Assembly (NCBI GenBank): GCA_036346355.1
Contig: CM070581.1
Span: 6,696,001-6,760,000, forward strand
DNA length: 64,000 nucleotides
Direction: 5' to 3'
Source of the DNA: Rhipidocladum racemiflorum
Lineage: Eukaryota; Streptophyta; Magnoliopsida; Poales; Poaceae
The position numbers and the translations under genes are program-made. Positions 52,245 through 63,300 of the stretch are shown in pieces. Each line of letters starts with the position of its first letter. Position 1 is the stretch's first letter. Below the pieces are notes generated by a model. The model saw only the letters and a program-made list of their open reading frames with translations, was not told the DNA's origin and made no database searches.

Positions 52245-54281
52245 CAAGGGTGAAAACGGTTCGGATACAGTCGGATATTGCTGTTCCCGTATCCTAACCC
52301 ATTTTTTTTTCCGGATTCGGAATCGGATACGGTAAGACCGAATACGGATACGAATATGGATATTTCGGAGTTTCGGATATGGTAATGTCGGAGCGGATAC
52401 ATACCGGATTCGGTTCGGAAACAGATAATACAAACAGATACATACTTGTTGAAACATTTGATAAGTAATAAATTCATATATATTACATAAATTTGACAAC
52501 TCACACAACACAAGTATAACAAGGTATCAAATTCATACATAACTTGAACAACTAAGTCCCGCTCGCCCAACAGGCCAACACACTGAATTCATGCAGCGGC
52601 GGCGGCGGAGGCTCAAGCACTAGGGTTAGTTTTCGGGTTGGGGAATCGAATGGGGAGGCAAAGACTGAGGCTTGCGAGAATCGAATGGGAAGCCCTTGAC
52701 TCTTGAGTCTTGACTTGAGTATGGAGTACCCTTGTTTTGTTGATTCGGATATCCAGTCGGATAATATCCGGTTACCATATACCGCAGCTATTCGGTCGGA
52801 TATCCCGTCTCCCGTATCCGTTACCGTATCCGGTAGCAAGTATCTGGTACCGTATCCGAATCCGGCCGGATACGGAATTTTTTTCCCGGATATGGTTTTT
52901 AACGGATTCGGTACCGGATCGGTCGGGATTAACCCGTACCATTTTCACCCCTAGGGGGAAGTGATGAATGTTCTTGGTGGAATAGAATTGCATATGCGTG
53001 CGTGTGAGTGAAATTACTTGGGTTTATTTTATTGCGACATGGATGCAGCCTGCTGTGCCTGTCAGCTAAGATGATTAACTTGTATGATTAGGGGTGAAAC
53101 CGGGTCGGATACGGGCGGATATTGCTCGTCCCGTATCCTAACCCATATTTTTTTTTCGGATTCGGAGTCGGATACGGATGCCCCGGATACGGATACGAAT
53201 TCGGATTATTCAGGATTCGAATACGGAGCGGATACCTGATGGATTCAGTTCGGGATCGGATATCATAATCGGATAGTAGTATAACACATAATTGTGTATG
53301 TAAAAGAAAGAATGAAGCATTAACCTTACAACATTAGCTTCAAGTCATAATTATTTCAACGTAGGATAGTAGTATAGTTAGAGGTGCAAATGGGTCAGAT
53401 ACAAGGAGAGAGATCGAGACATAAAGAAAACCGAGAACAATGGGGGCTCTTCCATCAAACTTAACCTTACGGAATAAATTCCTGGAGATATTAAATAATG
53501 TTGAATTGTCACATTCTGACAAACTGAAAACAGACTTCTCTCATAATGAGGACTACTTAGATTTGTTTGTTATGCTTCAATTTAGCGACTCAACTAATTC
53601 CAGTAATTTGAATAGAAAAGAAGTTTATCAAATAAGTTGAACAAATCAATTTAGGTAAAAGCATTATGTCATCACTCTATTTGTTTGTTGATAGATTTGT
53701 TGAAGTTCACTCTTAATAACAAAGTACTCCCTCCGTTTCTTTTTATAAGGCGTATTTTGTTTCGTTAGGACAAGACTTTGACCAACGATTACTTCATTAA
53801 TATATCATTTATACAATACAAAATCATAATTATATATAAGTACTTTTGAATACAAATCTGCTAATATCAATTTTGTGTCATCAAAATTATATACTAATAG
53901 AGTAATTGTTGGTCAAAACCTTGTCCTAACGAAACCAAATACGCCTTATAAAAAGAAACGGAGGGAGTAGTGTTTTTTAGTGCCAATATCAAACAACTAC
54001 TCTATCTATCCAATAATGAACCAAATTAATGGAAGAATAACTAATTTTATCCGGATATTCGGGTCGGATATTTACCGGATATCGGGTCGGATATTGCTCT
54101 TCCCATATCCTAACCCATATTACATGAGATTTTTCGGATACGGATCGGATATTGCTCTTCCCATATCCTAACCCATATTACACCGGATTTTCCGGATACG
54201 GATACGGATAACATCGGTACGGATTTTAAACGGATTCGGTATCGGATCGGGCGGATATTTCCTGTCCCATTTTCACCCCTA
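52245..54281 (+). mobile_element. Composite Ac/Ds-like hAT insertion (macrotransposon-like)
   Basis: The outer ends are CAAGGGTGAAAACGG and CCATTTTCACCCCTA-type (TTTTCACCCCTA), with terminal C and A as in maize Ac. The 8-bp duplication GAAGCTGG flanks the whole block (52237-52244 and 54282-54289). Inside there are two complete elements in the same orientation: 52245-52953 (709 bp) and 53089-54281 (1193 bp). A 135-bp spacer separates them. Neither inner boundary carries a matching duplication. No transposase is present. Confidence 0.82.
53727..53967. mobile_element. Stowaway MITE, 241 bp
   Basis: The ends are CTCCCTCCGTTTCTTTTTAT and its complement, with TA duplications at 53725-53726 and 53968-53969. 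It is nested in the second Ac/Ds-like unit. Confidence 0.95.
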
Positions 54282-54300
54282 GAAGCTGGGGTGTTACAGT

Positions 54301-54312
54301 TGGTATCAGAGC
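54301..54312 (+). other. Gypsy primer binding site
   Basis: TGGTATCAGAGC matches the initiator tRNA-Met primer class and lies two bases after the LTR. Confidence 0.9.
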
Positions 54313-54610
54313 GGGCATTAGGTCCTTGGATTATGTATTTAGTGTCATACCATAGGTTCAACTAAAAAATTTGAAGTGGGATAACCTAGAAACATGGCTT
54401 AGGTTGTAACTAAAACTTTGTTATAGGATAGCAACCTTAAAATTTGCAAGAGTGGTATGACTAACTTAAAATCTGACACACTTGGATGCACAGTAGGATG
54501 GGTTTATGGATTACGATTTTGTATCGCGCTGTTTATTTGTTGAAAGCTTTGATTATGTTGATGTTGTGATTATGATTGTGATTATGCTTGCTTGTGTGAC
54601 TGTAGCAGCC

Positions 54611-55586
54611 ATGCCGAGGGGTAGAGGCCGTGGACGCCGTGGCCGTGGAGGCCAGGGGCGAGGCTCTCAGGGAGTCGCGGAGTCTGTCGCTGAGGGTAGC
54701 GTTTCGCTCAGTGCTCCTGGGCCAGCTCAGGAGGAGCTTCCAGCGGCTCAGTCGGCGGGGTGCCGCCAATGACGATCTTGTTCAGGCTCTGCAGAGGGAG
54801 ATTCAGGAGCTGCGCCAGCAGTTGCGGGCAGCCCCTGCGGTTGTGCCTCCCCCTGCAGTGGCCCCAGTTGTGCCTCCCCCTGCAGTGGCCCCAGTTGTTG
54901 GCCCCGCAGCGCCGGAGCCGAGGATGAGTCTCCGGGAGTGGATGTCCCTCCGTCTTGACACCTTTGACGGAGCGGGCACGCCGGTCCAGGCTGCAGATTG
55001 GCTGCGGTACATGGAGCGGCAGTTCGAGGTTTTGGAGCTGACCGCGGTCTTGAGGGCTCGCTTTGTGGCCTTTCAGCTGAAGGGCCAAGCTGACATCTGG
55101 TGGGAGGGGGTTCTGGCTGCTAGAGCCCCCGATCTTGGTCCCGCCACCTGGGAGGACTTTGTGGCTCGCTTTCGAGCCAAGTTTTACCCAGAGTCTTTTC
55201 TCGAGAGGATGGAGCATACTCTGACGACTCTTTCCCAGGGAAAGAAGTCGGTAACGGAGTATGAGGCGGAGTTCAACAGCGTGGTGCGTTTTGTGCCAGC
55301 TGTTGCAGCGGATGACAGGGAGAAGGCAAGGAGGTTCCGTAGGGGCCTCAACCAGGAGTTCAGAGTTGTCATGGGGGCGACTGTCCCTCGTGACTTCTGC
55401 TCCGTGGTGGAGCAGGCGAAGGGCATGGAGCTCGAGTTGGAGCTCTCCCGGGATAAGCAAAACCCGGGTGGTTCAGAGTCCTGCGGCCCAGGTGGGGGCC
55501 GAAGAGGACTTTTGGTGGAGGGTGGGTCTTCTCGGCCACCCACCTTCAAGAAGTTCAAGGGAGGACAGGATCTTCCTCGTGGCTAA
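54611..55586 (+). pseudogene. Gypsy gag (plus strand)
   Basis: An Arg/Gly-rich start (MPRGRGRGRRGRGGQGRGSQ) is shifted in frame at about 54700-54770. A gag core follows with ALQREIQELRQQL, a duplicated VVPPPAVAPV linker, then MSLREWMSLRLDTFDGAGTP, DWLRYMERQFEVL, ARFRAKFYPESFLERMEHTL and FRRGLNQEFRVVMGATV. A stop at 55584-55586 separates it from the zinc knuckles. Confidence 0.85.
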
Positions 55587-55628
55587 GAAGCCGCCCAGCT
55601 GCCTTCCTCGCGAGCGGGTGTTCGGCCT

Positions 55629-56924
55629 GTGCCCGGGCAGGGCATGATGTGCTTCAAGTGCGGTGGTGAGCACCGTGCTTCTGAGTGTGGTTGGACTGGG
55701 AGTTGCAACCACTGTGGCAAGCCCGGCCACATGGGACGAGTCTGCCGGATGAATCCCGGTAGCATCATCAAGTGGGAGACGGTGCCTTCTCCTCCCACTC
55801 CAGCGGCGTCTTCCCGAGGATCGGTGCACATGATGGCTGCTCCTGTGTCTCAGCCGCCCTTTGCGTGGGCGCCTCCAGCGGCTTACTGGTGCCCGCAGCC
55901 ATCTGCTCCTCCTCAGTTGCCTCCTCCGCCCCCAGCTCTGTTGGGGCATCAGACGGGAGTCGGGGCTCCTACTGTCTCGGCGCCACCAGGTGTTTACGCT
56001 TTGCCGACTGCCGAGTCAGCGGGACATCCAGAGGTGGTTTCAGGTACTCTACTCGTGGATTCCGTTGATGCCCTTGTTTTGTTTGATTCCGGAGCGTCCT
56101 ACTCTTTTGTGTCGTCGGAGTTTGCTAGTAGAGCAAAGCTGGGAGTTCACGATTTACGAGTGCTGTCTTTGGTCAGTTCTCCTGGGGGTTTGATTGCTAG
56201 CTCTTTGGTTTGCCCGGGTTGCACCATTGCCATCGATGATGAAGTTTTCTTTGCCAATCTTATGGTGATCCAGTTGGCTCCTTTTGATGTCATTTTGGGC
56301 ATGGACTGGCTGCATCAGTACCATGCCAGGATCTGTTGTTTCTGGAAGACGGTTGCCTTGCAGGCCCCGTCAGGAGTAGAGTTGACCTTTCAGGGTGGTA
56401 TACCTTCTAGTTCTGTCTTTGTTTTGACCAGTCTGTTTTCTGGTCGCCGTTTGAGGCATTTGGGTTTCCTCATGGCTTTGTCAGAAAAGCCATCTTCTTC
56501 AGTTTCTATTGAGGAGATTCCTGTAGTGAAGGAGTTTGTTGATGTGTTCCCTGACGAGTTGCCTGGTTTACCTCCTGTGAGGCGTGTGGAGTTCCGTATT
56601 GATCTTGTTCCAGGCACTCGACCTATTTCTATCTCTCCATACCGCTTGGCTCGTCCTTTTCAAGACGAGTTGAAGAAGCAGTTGGAGGATTTGTTGGCCA
56701 AGGGTTTTATTCGGCGCAGTGTGTCGCCTTGGGGAGCACCCGTCCTTTTTGTTTCAAAGAAGGATGGCAGTTGGCGCATGTGCATCGACTATCGTGCTCT
56801 CAATCAGGTGACAGTCAAGAACAAGTATCTGTTGCCCCGCATTGAGGATCTATTTGACCAACTGAAGGGAGCAAAGGTGTTCTCCAAGATTGATCTTGAT
56901 GCAGTTATAATCAGATTCGTGTGA
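55629..56924 (+). pseudogene. Gypsy zinc knuckles, protease and RT N-terminus
   Basis: Two CCHC-type knuckles ([13 protein letters not shown], one residue short of canonical, and [14 protein letters not shown]) are followed by a Pro-rich linker. The protease motif is [16 protein letters not shown] with the [13 protein letters not shown] partner motif. The RT start follows ([55 protein letters not shown]). The frame breaks at about 56900 with a short deletion in the F-S-K-I-D-L-x-x-G-Y-N-Q region. Confidence 0.88.
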
Positions 56925-57340
56925 GGGAGCAGGATATTGAGAAGACTGCGTTCTCCACTAGGTATGGGCACTATGAATTTAAAGTTATGTCTTTTGGACT
57001 AACTAATGCCCCTGCTGTTTTTATGGAGGCGATGAACAGTATGCTACACCAGTATCTTGATGAGTTTGTGGTAGTGTTCATCGATGACATTCTGATTTAC
57101 TCTAAATCAGAAGAAGAACATGAGCAGCATTTGAGGCTTGTGCTGAGTACATTGAGAGAGCATCACTTCTTTGCTAAGTTGAAGAAATGCGAGTTACGGA
57201 TTTGAAGTGGGTTTTCTTGGCCACATCATCAATCCAGATGGCATATCGGTAGATCCTAGCAAAGTCTCGTGATTCTGGATTGGAAGAGACCTTCCAACGT
57301 TAAAGAGGTGCGAAGTTTCCTTGGGTTGGTGGCTATTATC
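56921..57340 (+). pseudogene. Gypsy RT catalytic segment
   Basis: The segment contains [20 protein letters not shown], the catalytic [12 protein letters not shown] box and [15 protein letters not shown]. It breaks at about 57205. The thumb region continues in other frames (FLGHIINPDGISVDPSK-like at about 57212-57262). Confidence 0.88.
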
Positions 57341-57386
57341 GGCGCTTTGTGCAGGATTTCTCCATCATTGCTAAGCCGCTTTCTGA

Positions 57387-58652
57387 TTGACTCGAGAAGG
57401 GGATGAAATTTCAGTGGATCATGCGGATTGTGAGCGCAGCTTACGCACTTTGAAGGAGAAGTTAGTGACTGCTCCTGTTCTTACCCTTCCCGAGCCCGGG
57501 AGGCGTTTCACTGTCTATTCTGACGCTTCTTGTCTGGGATTGGGTTGTGTGCTCATGCAAGAGGGCAAAGTGATTGCTTATGCGTCGAGACAGTTGAAAA
57601 AGCATGAGCAGAATTACCCCACTCATGACCTTGAGTTAGCCGCTGTTGTGTTTGCATTGAAGATTTGGAGGCACTATTTGTATGGTGAGTCTTGTGACAT
57701 CTTCACTGATCACAAGAGCCTCAAGTACATCTTCACTCAGAAAGATCTGAATTTGAGGCAGAGGAGATGGTTGGAATTGATAAAAGATTATGATCTCACA
57801 ATCCAGTATCATCCGGGGAAGGCAAATGTAGTGGCCGACGCTCTCAGTCGCAAGACAATGCCCCCTGTTGTGGATTGTCTTGTTGCTGATTTTGAGCGTT
57901 TGGGAGTCTCCTACTGCTTTGCGGGGACCGTGCAAGCTAAAATTCAATTGATTCTTGAGTCAGCGATCCCCGAGCGTGTGCGGGAGGCACAACAGCATGA
58001 TCGGTTGCTCCAGCAGGTGAGGAAACGCCTTGAGGATGGCAAGTCTGGAGATTTTTCCGTCGATGATGTGGGAGCTTTGAGGTTTCAGGGTCGTTTGTGC
58101 GTGCCTCAGAAATCCCAAGTGAAAGAGGATATTCTGAAAGAGGCTCATCGCACTCCGTACACGGTCCATCCTGGGGAGACCAAGATGTACAGGGACTTGA
58201 AAAAGAATTTCTGGTGGAAAAGGATGAGAGTGGATATTGCCAAGTATGTGGCGTCTTGTGGGATCTGTCAGAAGATCAAAGCTGAGCATAAGCGTCCCGC
58301 CGGTCTGTTGCAGCCATTGGAGATCCCTGTGTGGCCATGGGATGACATCTCCATGGATTTCGTGGTTAGCCTACCTCGTACTCCACGAGGGAAGGATGCT
58401 GTTTGGGTTGTGGTGGACCGTCTCAGCAAGTCTGCGCATTTCATTCCTATCCGCACTACCAACTCAGCGAGCGAGTTGGCTCCCATCTATGTGCGGGAGA
58501 TAGTAAGATTGCATGGTGTGCCCAAGACCATTATTTCTGATCGGGATGCGAAGTTTGTCTCCAAGTTCTGGGAGAGTTTGCAGAGTGCTTTGGGTACGCA
58601 GCTTCGCCTTAGTACCGCCTTTCACCCTCAGACGGATGGACAGTCTGAGCGT
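57387..58652 (+). pseudogene. Gypsy RNase H and integrase, cut by copia insertion
   Basis: RNase H is shown by [51 protein letters not shown] and [13 protein letters not shown]. The integrase zinc domain follows (H-x3-H in [27 protein letters not shown]). The DDE core has D in [25 protein letters not shown], and [16 protein letters not shown]. The frame reaches [10 protein letters not shown], including the catalytic E, and is then interrupted at 58653 by the copia LTR. There is no chromodomain within the window. Confidence 0.88.
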
Positions 58653-60255
58653 TGAAGGACCATGTGGAGGTCCATCCATGTTTGTGATGAGTATTTGACT
58701 TTATTTGAGCAAGGTGTGCTCAGGTTTGAGTTTGATTTGACTCGGTATTGCATGTTTCAATTAATGATAATTGTGGACTAACATGCAGGAAGAAAAGGTA
58801 TGTGCATTGTGGTATGTGCAAAATGGTTTGTTCCTTGTGGTACAGGTTCCTGAGGCAGCTATGGTCGTTGGTGAGTACCGGGACTAGGTTGGGAGAACCG
58901 AGGTCTAGAGCGGTCGAGGATGCCGACGAGATGGTTGGGCTCAAACCAGGTTCACTTGGACGTCATGGAAATGGACTTGAGGTGGCTCAATGTTTCCGGT
59001 TCGGGTTGGAGGCTCGAAGAGGAGGAAACTGAGCGGTCAAGTCCGGCTGATTAAGGCACGTTGCATCGGGTTGATCGGGTTTTGTTTAAAACCCATGTAT
59101 GGCCAATGTGGCCCATGTAAAGCCCATGTGTGGGTTGAAATGAGAGGGTTAATCCTAGCCCTTGGTGGAGTGCCCTAGGGTTTGGGACTCATCCAAGGGT
59201 GGTAGGTGGCCCTAGAGTAGTATAAATAGAGGGGAGGGTGTCCTCCTCACTTGAAGGTTTGAGTTGCTCCTTTGAGCTTTGCCCACATGAAGTGAGGCTT
59301 TGTAAACCTTCCAACCAGAAAATACAAAGATTTTCTTTACATTTTTGTGAATTTAAATTCCGCATTTACATTATGTCTTTACTTTACGCAATTTAAATTC
59401 AGCATTTACTTTCCCGCATGTAAATTCTCGCAATTTACTTTCTCGCAATTTGGATTTGCTCCTCTCCTTCTAAATGTTGTTGATCAAGGAGGTCTTGAGG
59501 GTGCTCATTTGGTTTTACATCTTTCTTGCACCCTAGGATAGACTAGAGATCAAGTTTCTATCAAGATTGCAAATCTGTCCTGAACTTGTTCTTCGCGCAG
59601 CAGTCAGTGTTTGATTTTTAGAAAAATATAGAAAAATCTTTCTTGATTGATTCTTGTTGGATAAGGTGCTTGACTCATATACCCATCTGTGGAAAAATTT
59701 TGGAGTCCACTGGATGCACCATTTGGGAGCTGTGAGGTGAAAACCGAGCCCCAAATTTCCTGATTGAAAATCCTGACTGTTCGTAGTTCTTGATTTTTCC
59801 TGATTTTTGTAGAAGGATTTTGGTGGTGATTTTTGGTGGAGTGCTTCACGACTCAATAGCTCACAGGCTGAAAAATTCCCAAATTTTTTGGAGCAACAGA
59901 AGTCCACCATCCACCTGCTCTAATTGAGGACAATTCCTGAAAATCTGCTTTTGCTTTTCTAAAAGAGGCTTTTGTGTTTTGGCTTGATCTCTTTTAGAAA
60001 AGAAGTATTTGAATTGATTCCTCTTTGCTTTGGACACTTGACAACCAGAATTTGTGATTTAAATATCCCTCACATGATTCATGGTTCCCATCCATGTAAG
60101 CTAGGGATACACATAGTTGTCAAGTCGTTCGATTTTTATGGTTTCGCGATTTTAAGGAGCATCGGTTTTCTTTGCGGGATTGTTTGGAGTACGTTGAGTA
60201 GGGGATATTTTTATTTGGGATCATTCACCCCCTCGATCGCCATCTCGGTCTTTCA
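58653..60255 (+). mobile_element. 5' LTR of a plus-strand copia element, 1603 bp
   Basis: It is bounded by TGAAGGAC and GTCTTTCA. The primer site follows at once. TATAAATAGAGGGGAGGG at about 59221-59238 is a good TATA box and leader for the LTR promoter. It inserted in the gypsy integrase after the E of the DDE triad. The second LTR and the target-duplication partner lie beyond the window. Confidence 0.85.
59221..59228 (+). promoter_or_regulatory. TATA box of the copia LTR
   Basis: TATAAATA is followed by a G/T-rich leader and CACTTGAAGG. A position about 570 bases into the LTR is consistent with the U3/R transition. Confidence 0.6.
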
Positions 60256-60257
60256 AT

Positions 60258-60269
60258 TGGTATCGAGCC
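60258..60269 (+). other. Copia primer binding site
   Basis: TGGTATCGAGCC is close to the tRNA-Met primer complement TGGTATCAGAGCC but lacks one base. Confidence 0.75.
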
Positions 60270-60309
60270 GGTTTTGCTCTTTCATAGATCTTGACCAGTG
60301 TCAAGAGCC

Positions 60310-61400
60310 ATGGCGACGGACAAGTACTCAACTAAGCCTCCAATTTTTGCTGGAGTTGATTATCCGTTCGAAGGTTCGGATGGAGACATACATCACTGCC
60401 AGGGCTTTTCTTTATGGCAGAAGGTGAAGCACCCGTATGAGGTTCGGCCGATGAGAACGTCAACGCCGCAAACATGGGTGACGTTGAGGCAAACGCTAAG
60501 GCCAAGAACCTCCTCATACAGGACTTAGCCGCGATGAGTATGATCGCGTCTCTCACCTACGATCGGCTCACGAGATCTGGGTGACCCTCAATGCTTACCA
60601 TGAGGGCACCACTCGAGATCAAGTCCGTGAGACAGGATCAATTTAAGCGTGACTACAACAAGTTTGAGCGACGCTGGTGAGAGCCTTGATGAGTGCTTTG
60701 CTCGTTTTGCAAAGATTCTCGGCAATCTTCGGTCGATGGGTTGTTCATACATCGATTCGGAGAATGCGAGGCATTTTCTTCGAGCACTCGATCTGAGGAT
60801 TTGGGAGATGAAGGTAACCACCATCACGGACCATACGGATTTGTCGACCTTGACTCTTGACGGGTTGTATTCCCGCCTCAAGACTCATGAGCTCGACATC
60901 GTCGCTCGCAGGACGAAGTCCCAAACGATGGCATTGGTTACCGATCCCACCGGTCTTCCTCTTGGACCCCTCTTGACTTCTCTTACGGTTTTCTCTCCCG
61001 CTCTTTGCGACGTGGCGATGACGTTGGAACAATTTCGGAAGGCGAGCTTGCTCTTGTCGCCGAAAATTTTCGAACATTTACAAGAGGGTGAGAGATAGGA
61101 AGAGGAGTGGCAAGTTCACTTGCTTTGAGTGTGGTGGCCCCAACCACATTCGGCAAACCGCCCCAAGGCTGGAGAAGGGCAATAATGAACAAGGCGGTGC
61201 GGGCAAGAACGACTACATCAACAAGAACCGCAACAAGAAGCCTCCATTTCGCGAGCCGCGCAAGAGAAGAAACACCGCAAGTTCGCCAAGGGCAAGAAGC
61301 TCTTTCACCGCGTCCTTGCCGCGCTCGACGACCTTGACCTCTCCGACACGGAGACATGGAGCGACGAGGACGAGGATGAACCGCAAGAGAAGGTGAAGGG
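60310..61400 (+). pseudogene. Copia gag, frameshifted
   Basis: MATDKYSTKPPIFAGVDYPF starts the gag. Further pieces in shifted frames are AGESLDECFARFAKILGNLR, FLRALDLRIWEMKVTTITDH and LDGLYSRLKTHELDIVARRT. A degenerate zinc knuckle, FTCFECGGPNHIRQT, has lost its last Cys. At least four frame breaks occur between 60400 and 61400. Confidence 0.85.
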
Positions 61401-61405
61401 CGGCG

Positions 61406-62073
61406 ATGACTTCTCCATGTGCTTCATGGCCTCCAATGCCATGGAAGTACCCGACACCGAGTCAGACAAATGACACGGAGGAGGTACCTTCTTATGACCA
61501 GCTCCATGATGCTTTTATCAAACTAGGAAAATTTCATTCCAAGTCTAGAGCTAAGTGTTTGGATCTAGAGAAGGAAGTAGGTACTTATCTCGGGAGTTAG
61601 CTTCACTTAGATCTTGTTCCTCCCGAGACTCTGATAGCTGTACTTTGTGTGATGCTTTGCTTGTGGAGTTGGAGAACCTAAGGACTCTACATGATAGTGT
61701 GCTTTCTGATCTTGAGTCACTTAGGTCGAAGGATGCTAGCACATGTCCAGTAGATTCTATTCCTGTTGATGCTAGTTTTCTTCACACTCACACAAATGCT
61801 TCATGTGCTAATTGCCCTAAGCTTCTCAATGAAATTGATGCCATGAGTTGTCACCTTAGGAAGCTATCTGCTAGAAATGATGAACTTGAAAAGCATGCTT
61901 CTAAGGACCCAATCAGCTCATGTGAGGGCTGTATGCAACTAAAAAATGCTTATGATGACTTGGTGCTTGAAAACTCAAAATATGCTAAGGATCTTCTAGC
62001 TAAGTCACAAAATGGTTGCATCTTTGTGTGTTGGGGTAGCAGAGGACATGAATCAAATTCATGTAGAGCTTAG
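61406..62073 (+). pseudogene. Copia gag-pol spacer with coiled coil and CxxC motifs
   Basis: An acidic start (PTPSQTNDTEEVPSYDQLHD) leads to helical heptads (LVELENLRTLHDSVLSDLES) and two Cys pairs (ASCANCPKLLNEIDAMSCHL, SCEGCMQLKNAYDDLVLENS). Such extended gag C-termini occur in the SIRE/Maximus-like copia group, an inference from architecture. Confidence 0.6.
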
Positions 62074-63110
62074 GAAGAAGCTCAAAGCCAGGTGGGTAGG
62101 ATTAGAGACTCTCCATGTGTTTCTTGCGAGTCCCTCAAGATTGAGGCTGCTCTTTATAGGGAGAGATTTGATCGTTTAGTTCGCTCTTCTCCATCCGGCT
62201 CTTCCCTGCTACTCCTTCCTTGCTCTTCTTGTGCCTCACTTTTCGAGAGTGTCGGTACCTTATGAGCACTCTCGAGAAGTTTGTTGGAGGTAAGAAGAAG
62301 CTCAATCTTATCCTAGATCACCCAAGATTAGCAGATTCAATCAAGGTCTAGGGTTTGATGCCTTGGAGCATACAGGCGCATCCGCCCCTTGTTGTGCGTG
62401 CCTCCAAGAGCGGAGAGATAGTGGTGGCTCCACAGTGAGCACCATCGTGTTTAGATCAGCGAGGATTGTCCACGGACGTCTGGCGAGAAGGGTGCTTCTC
62501 ATGCTACTTCACCCCAAGGCGAAGTATACATGCACCTTCCGCCGAGAAGGATGGACATATAGCTGATTACGCTTGAATGCGCCAAGATTTCTCGGCGTGA
62601 GCGTGTCCATGCTCTTAGGGGTATTCAGGGTCATCCCCAGACTGAAGTGCGCCTAAGGCACACACGGCTTCTAGACAGATAAACAAGCTAGAGAGTCTCC
62701 TGCTTTTGGACAGCGCATGGGGCTTGGTTTTCAGGCTTCTACTGTTTTCGCCCAGAGTCGTCCGAGTCGGTCTTTCCGCCGTCCTCTTGATATTCCTCGC
62801 TTTTCCCATCGAGGTAGATATCGGCGGCGTGAGTTTGCTTTCCCAATGGGAGGTGCAGGCAGCGACGGGATGGTCCGGCCTTTGCACCTCGGCGGACCAA
62901 CCCGGTGCTCCTAGACGCCCCATCGGAGCGAGTCTGAAGTTTGTGAGAGTCGAGTCACGGAGAGGTGCCGATTGCATTCTTCTACTCCGTTATTTGTTTG
63001 TCTCTTGCCTGATTGACTCAAGATTGGGTTCCTAGATCTGCACCGATCTATCCTGCATGCTTGAGACATCTGCTTTTCACTCTCTTTGATTCAGTCCGTA
63101 GGGCGAGGAA
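62074..63110 (+). other. Copia gag-protease spacer, frame-broken
   Basis: Short plus-strand frames with SRPSRSFRRPLDIPRFSHRG and RRREFAFPMGG-like sequence are present. No domain is recognised and many frame shifts occur. Confidence 0.5.
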
Positions 63111-63300
63111 GAGGAGGTTTGGATCGTAGACTCATTTGTTCTCGCCACATGACCGAGACTCCGTTGGTTTTCTTCCCTGGACCGTGATCCGGTGATGAGG
63201 TAATCACCTTTGGGGATCTTTGCGTCGGGTAGAGTCATTGCTAAAGGTACCGCCTCAGATTAACGATCATTTCATTCTTAAGGGCGTTGCCTTAGTCGTA
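63111..63300 (+). pseudogene. Copia protease motif
   Basis: At about 63124-63155 the reading V-D-S then C-S-R-H-M-T appears across a one- or two-base shift. This corresponds to the D-S-G-C-S-R-H-M-T copia protease active site with the G codon damaged. Confidence 0.6.

Larger units (their letters stand above)
49818..54298 (+). mobile_element. 5' LTR of a plus-strand Ty3/gypsy element, enlarged by insertions
   Basis: It starts TGTGACACC and ends GGTGTTACA (imperfect inverted ends), with the primer site immediately after at 54301. The total is 4481 bp, but 2037 bp plus an 8-bp duplication (52237-54281) is a nested Ac/Ds-like insertion, leaving about 2.4 kb of native LTR. A CT-rich zone at about 50050-50220 may be the transcribed leader. 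Confidence 0.8.
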
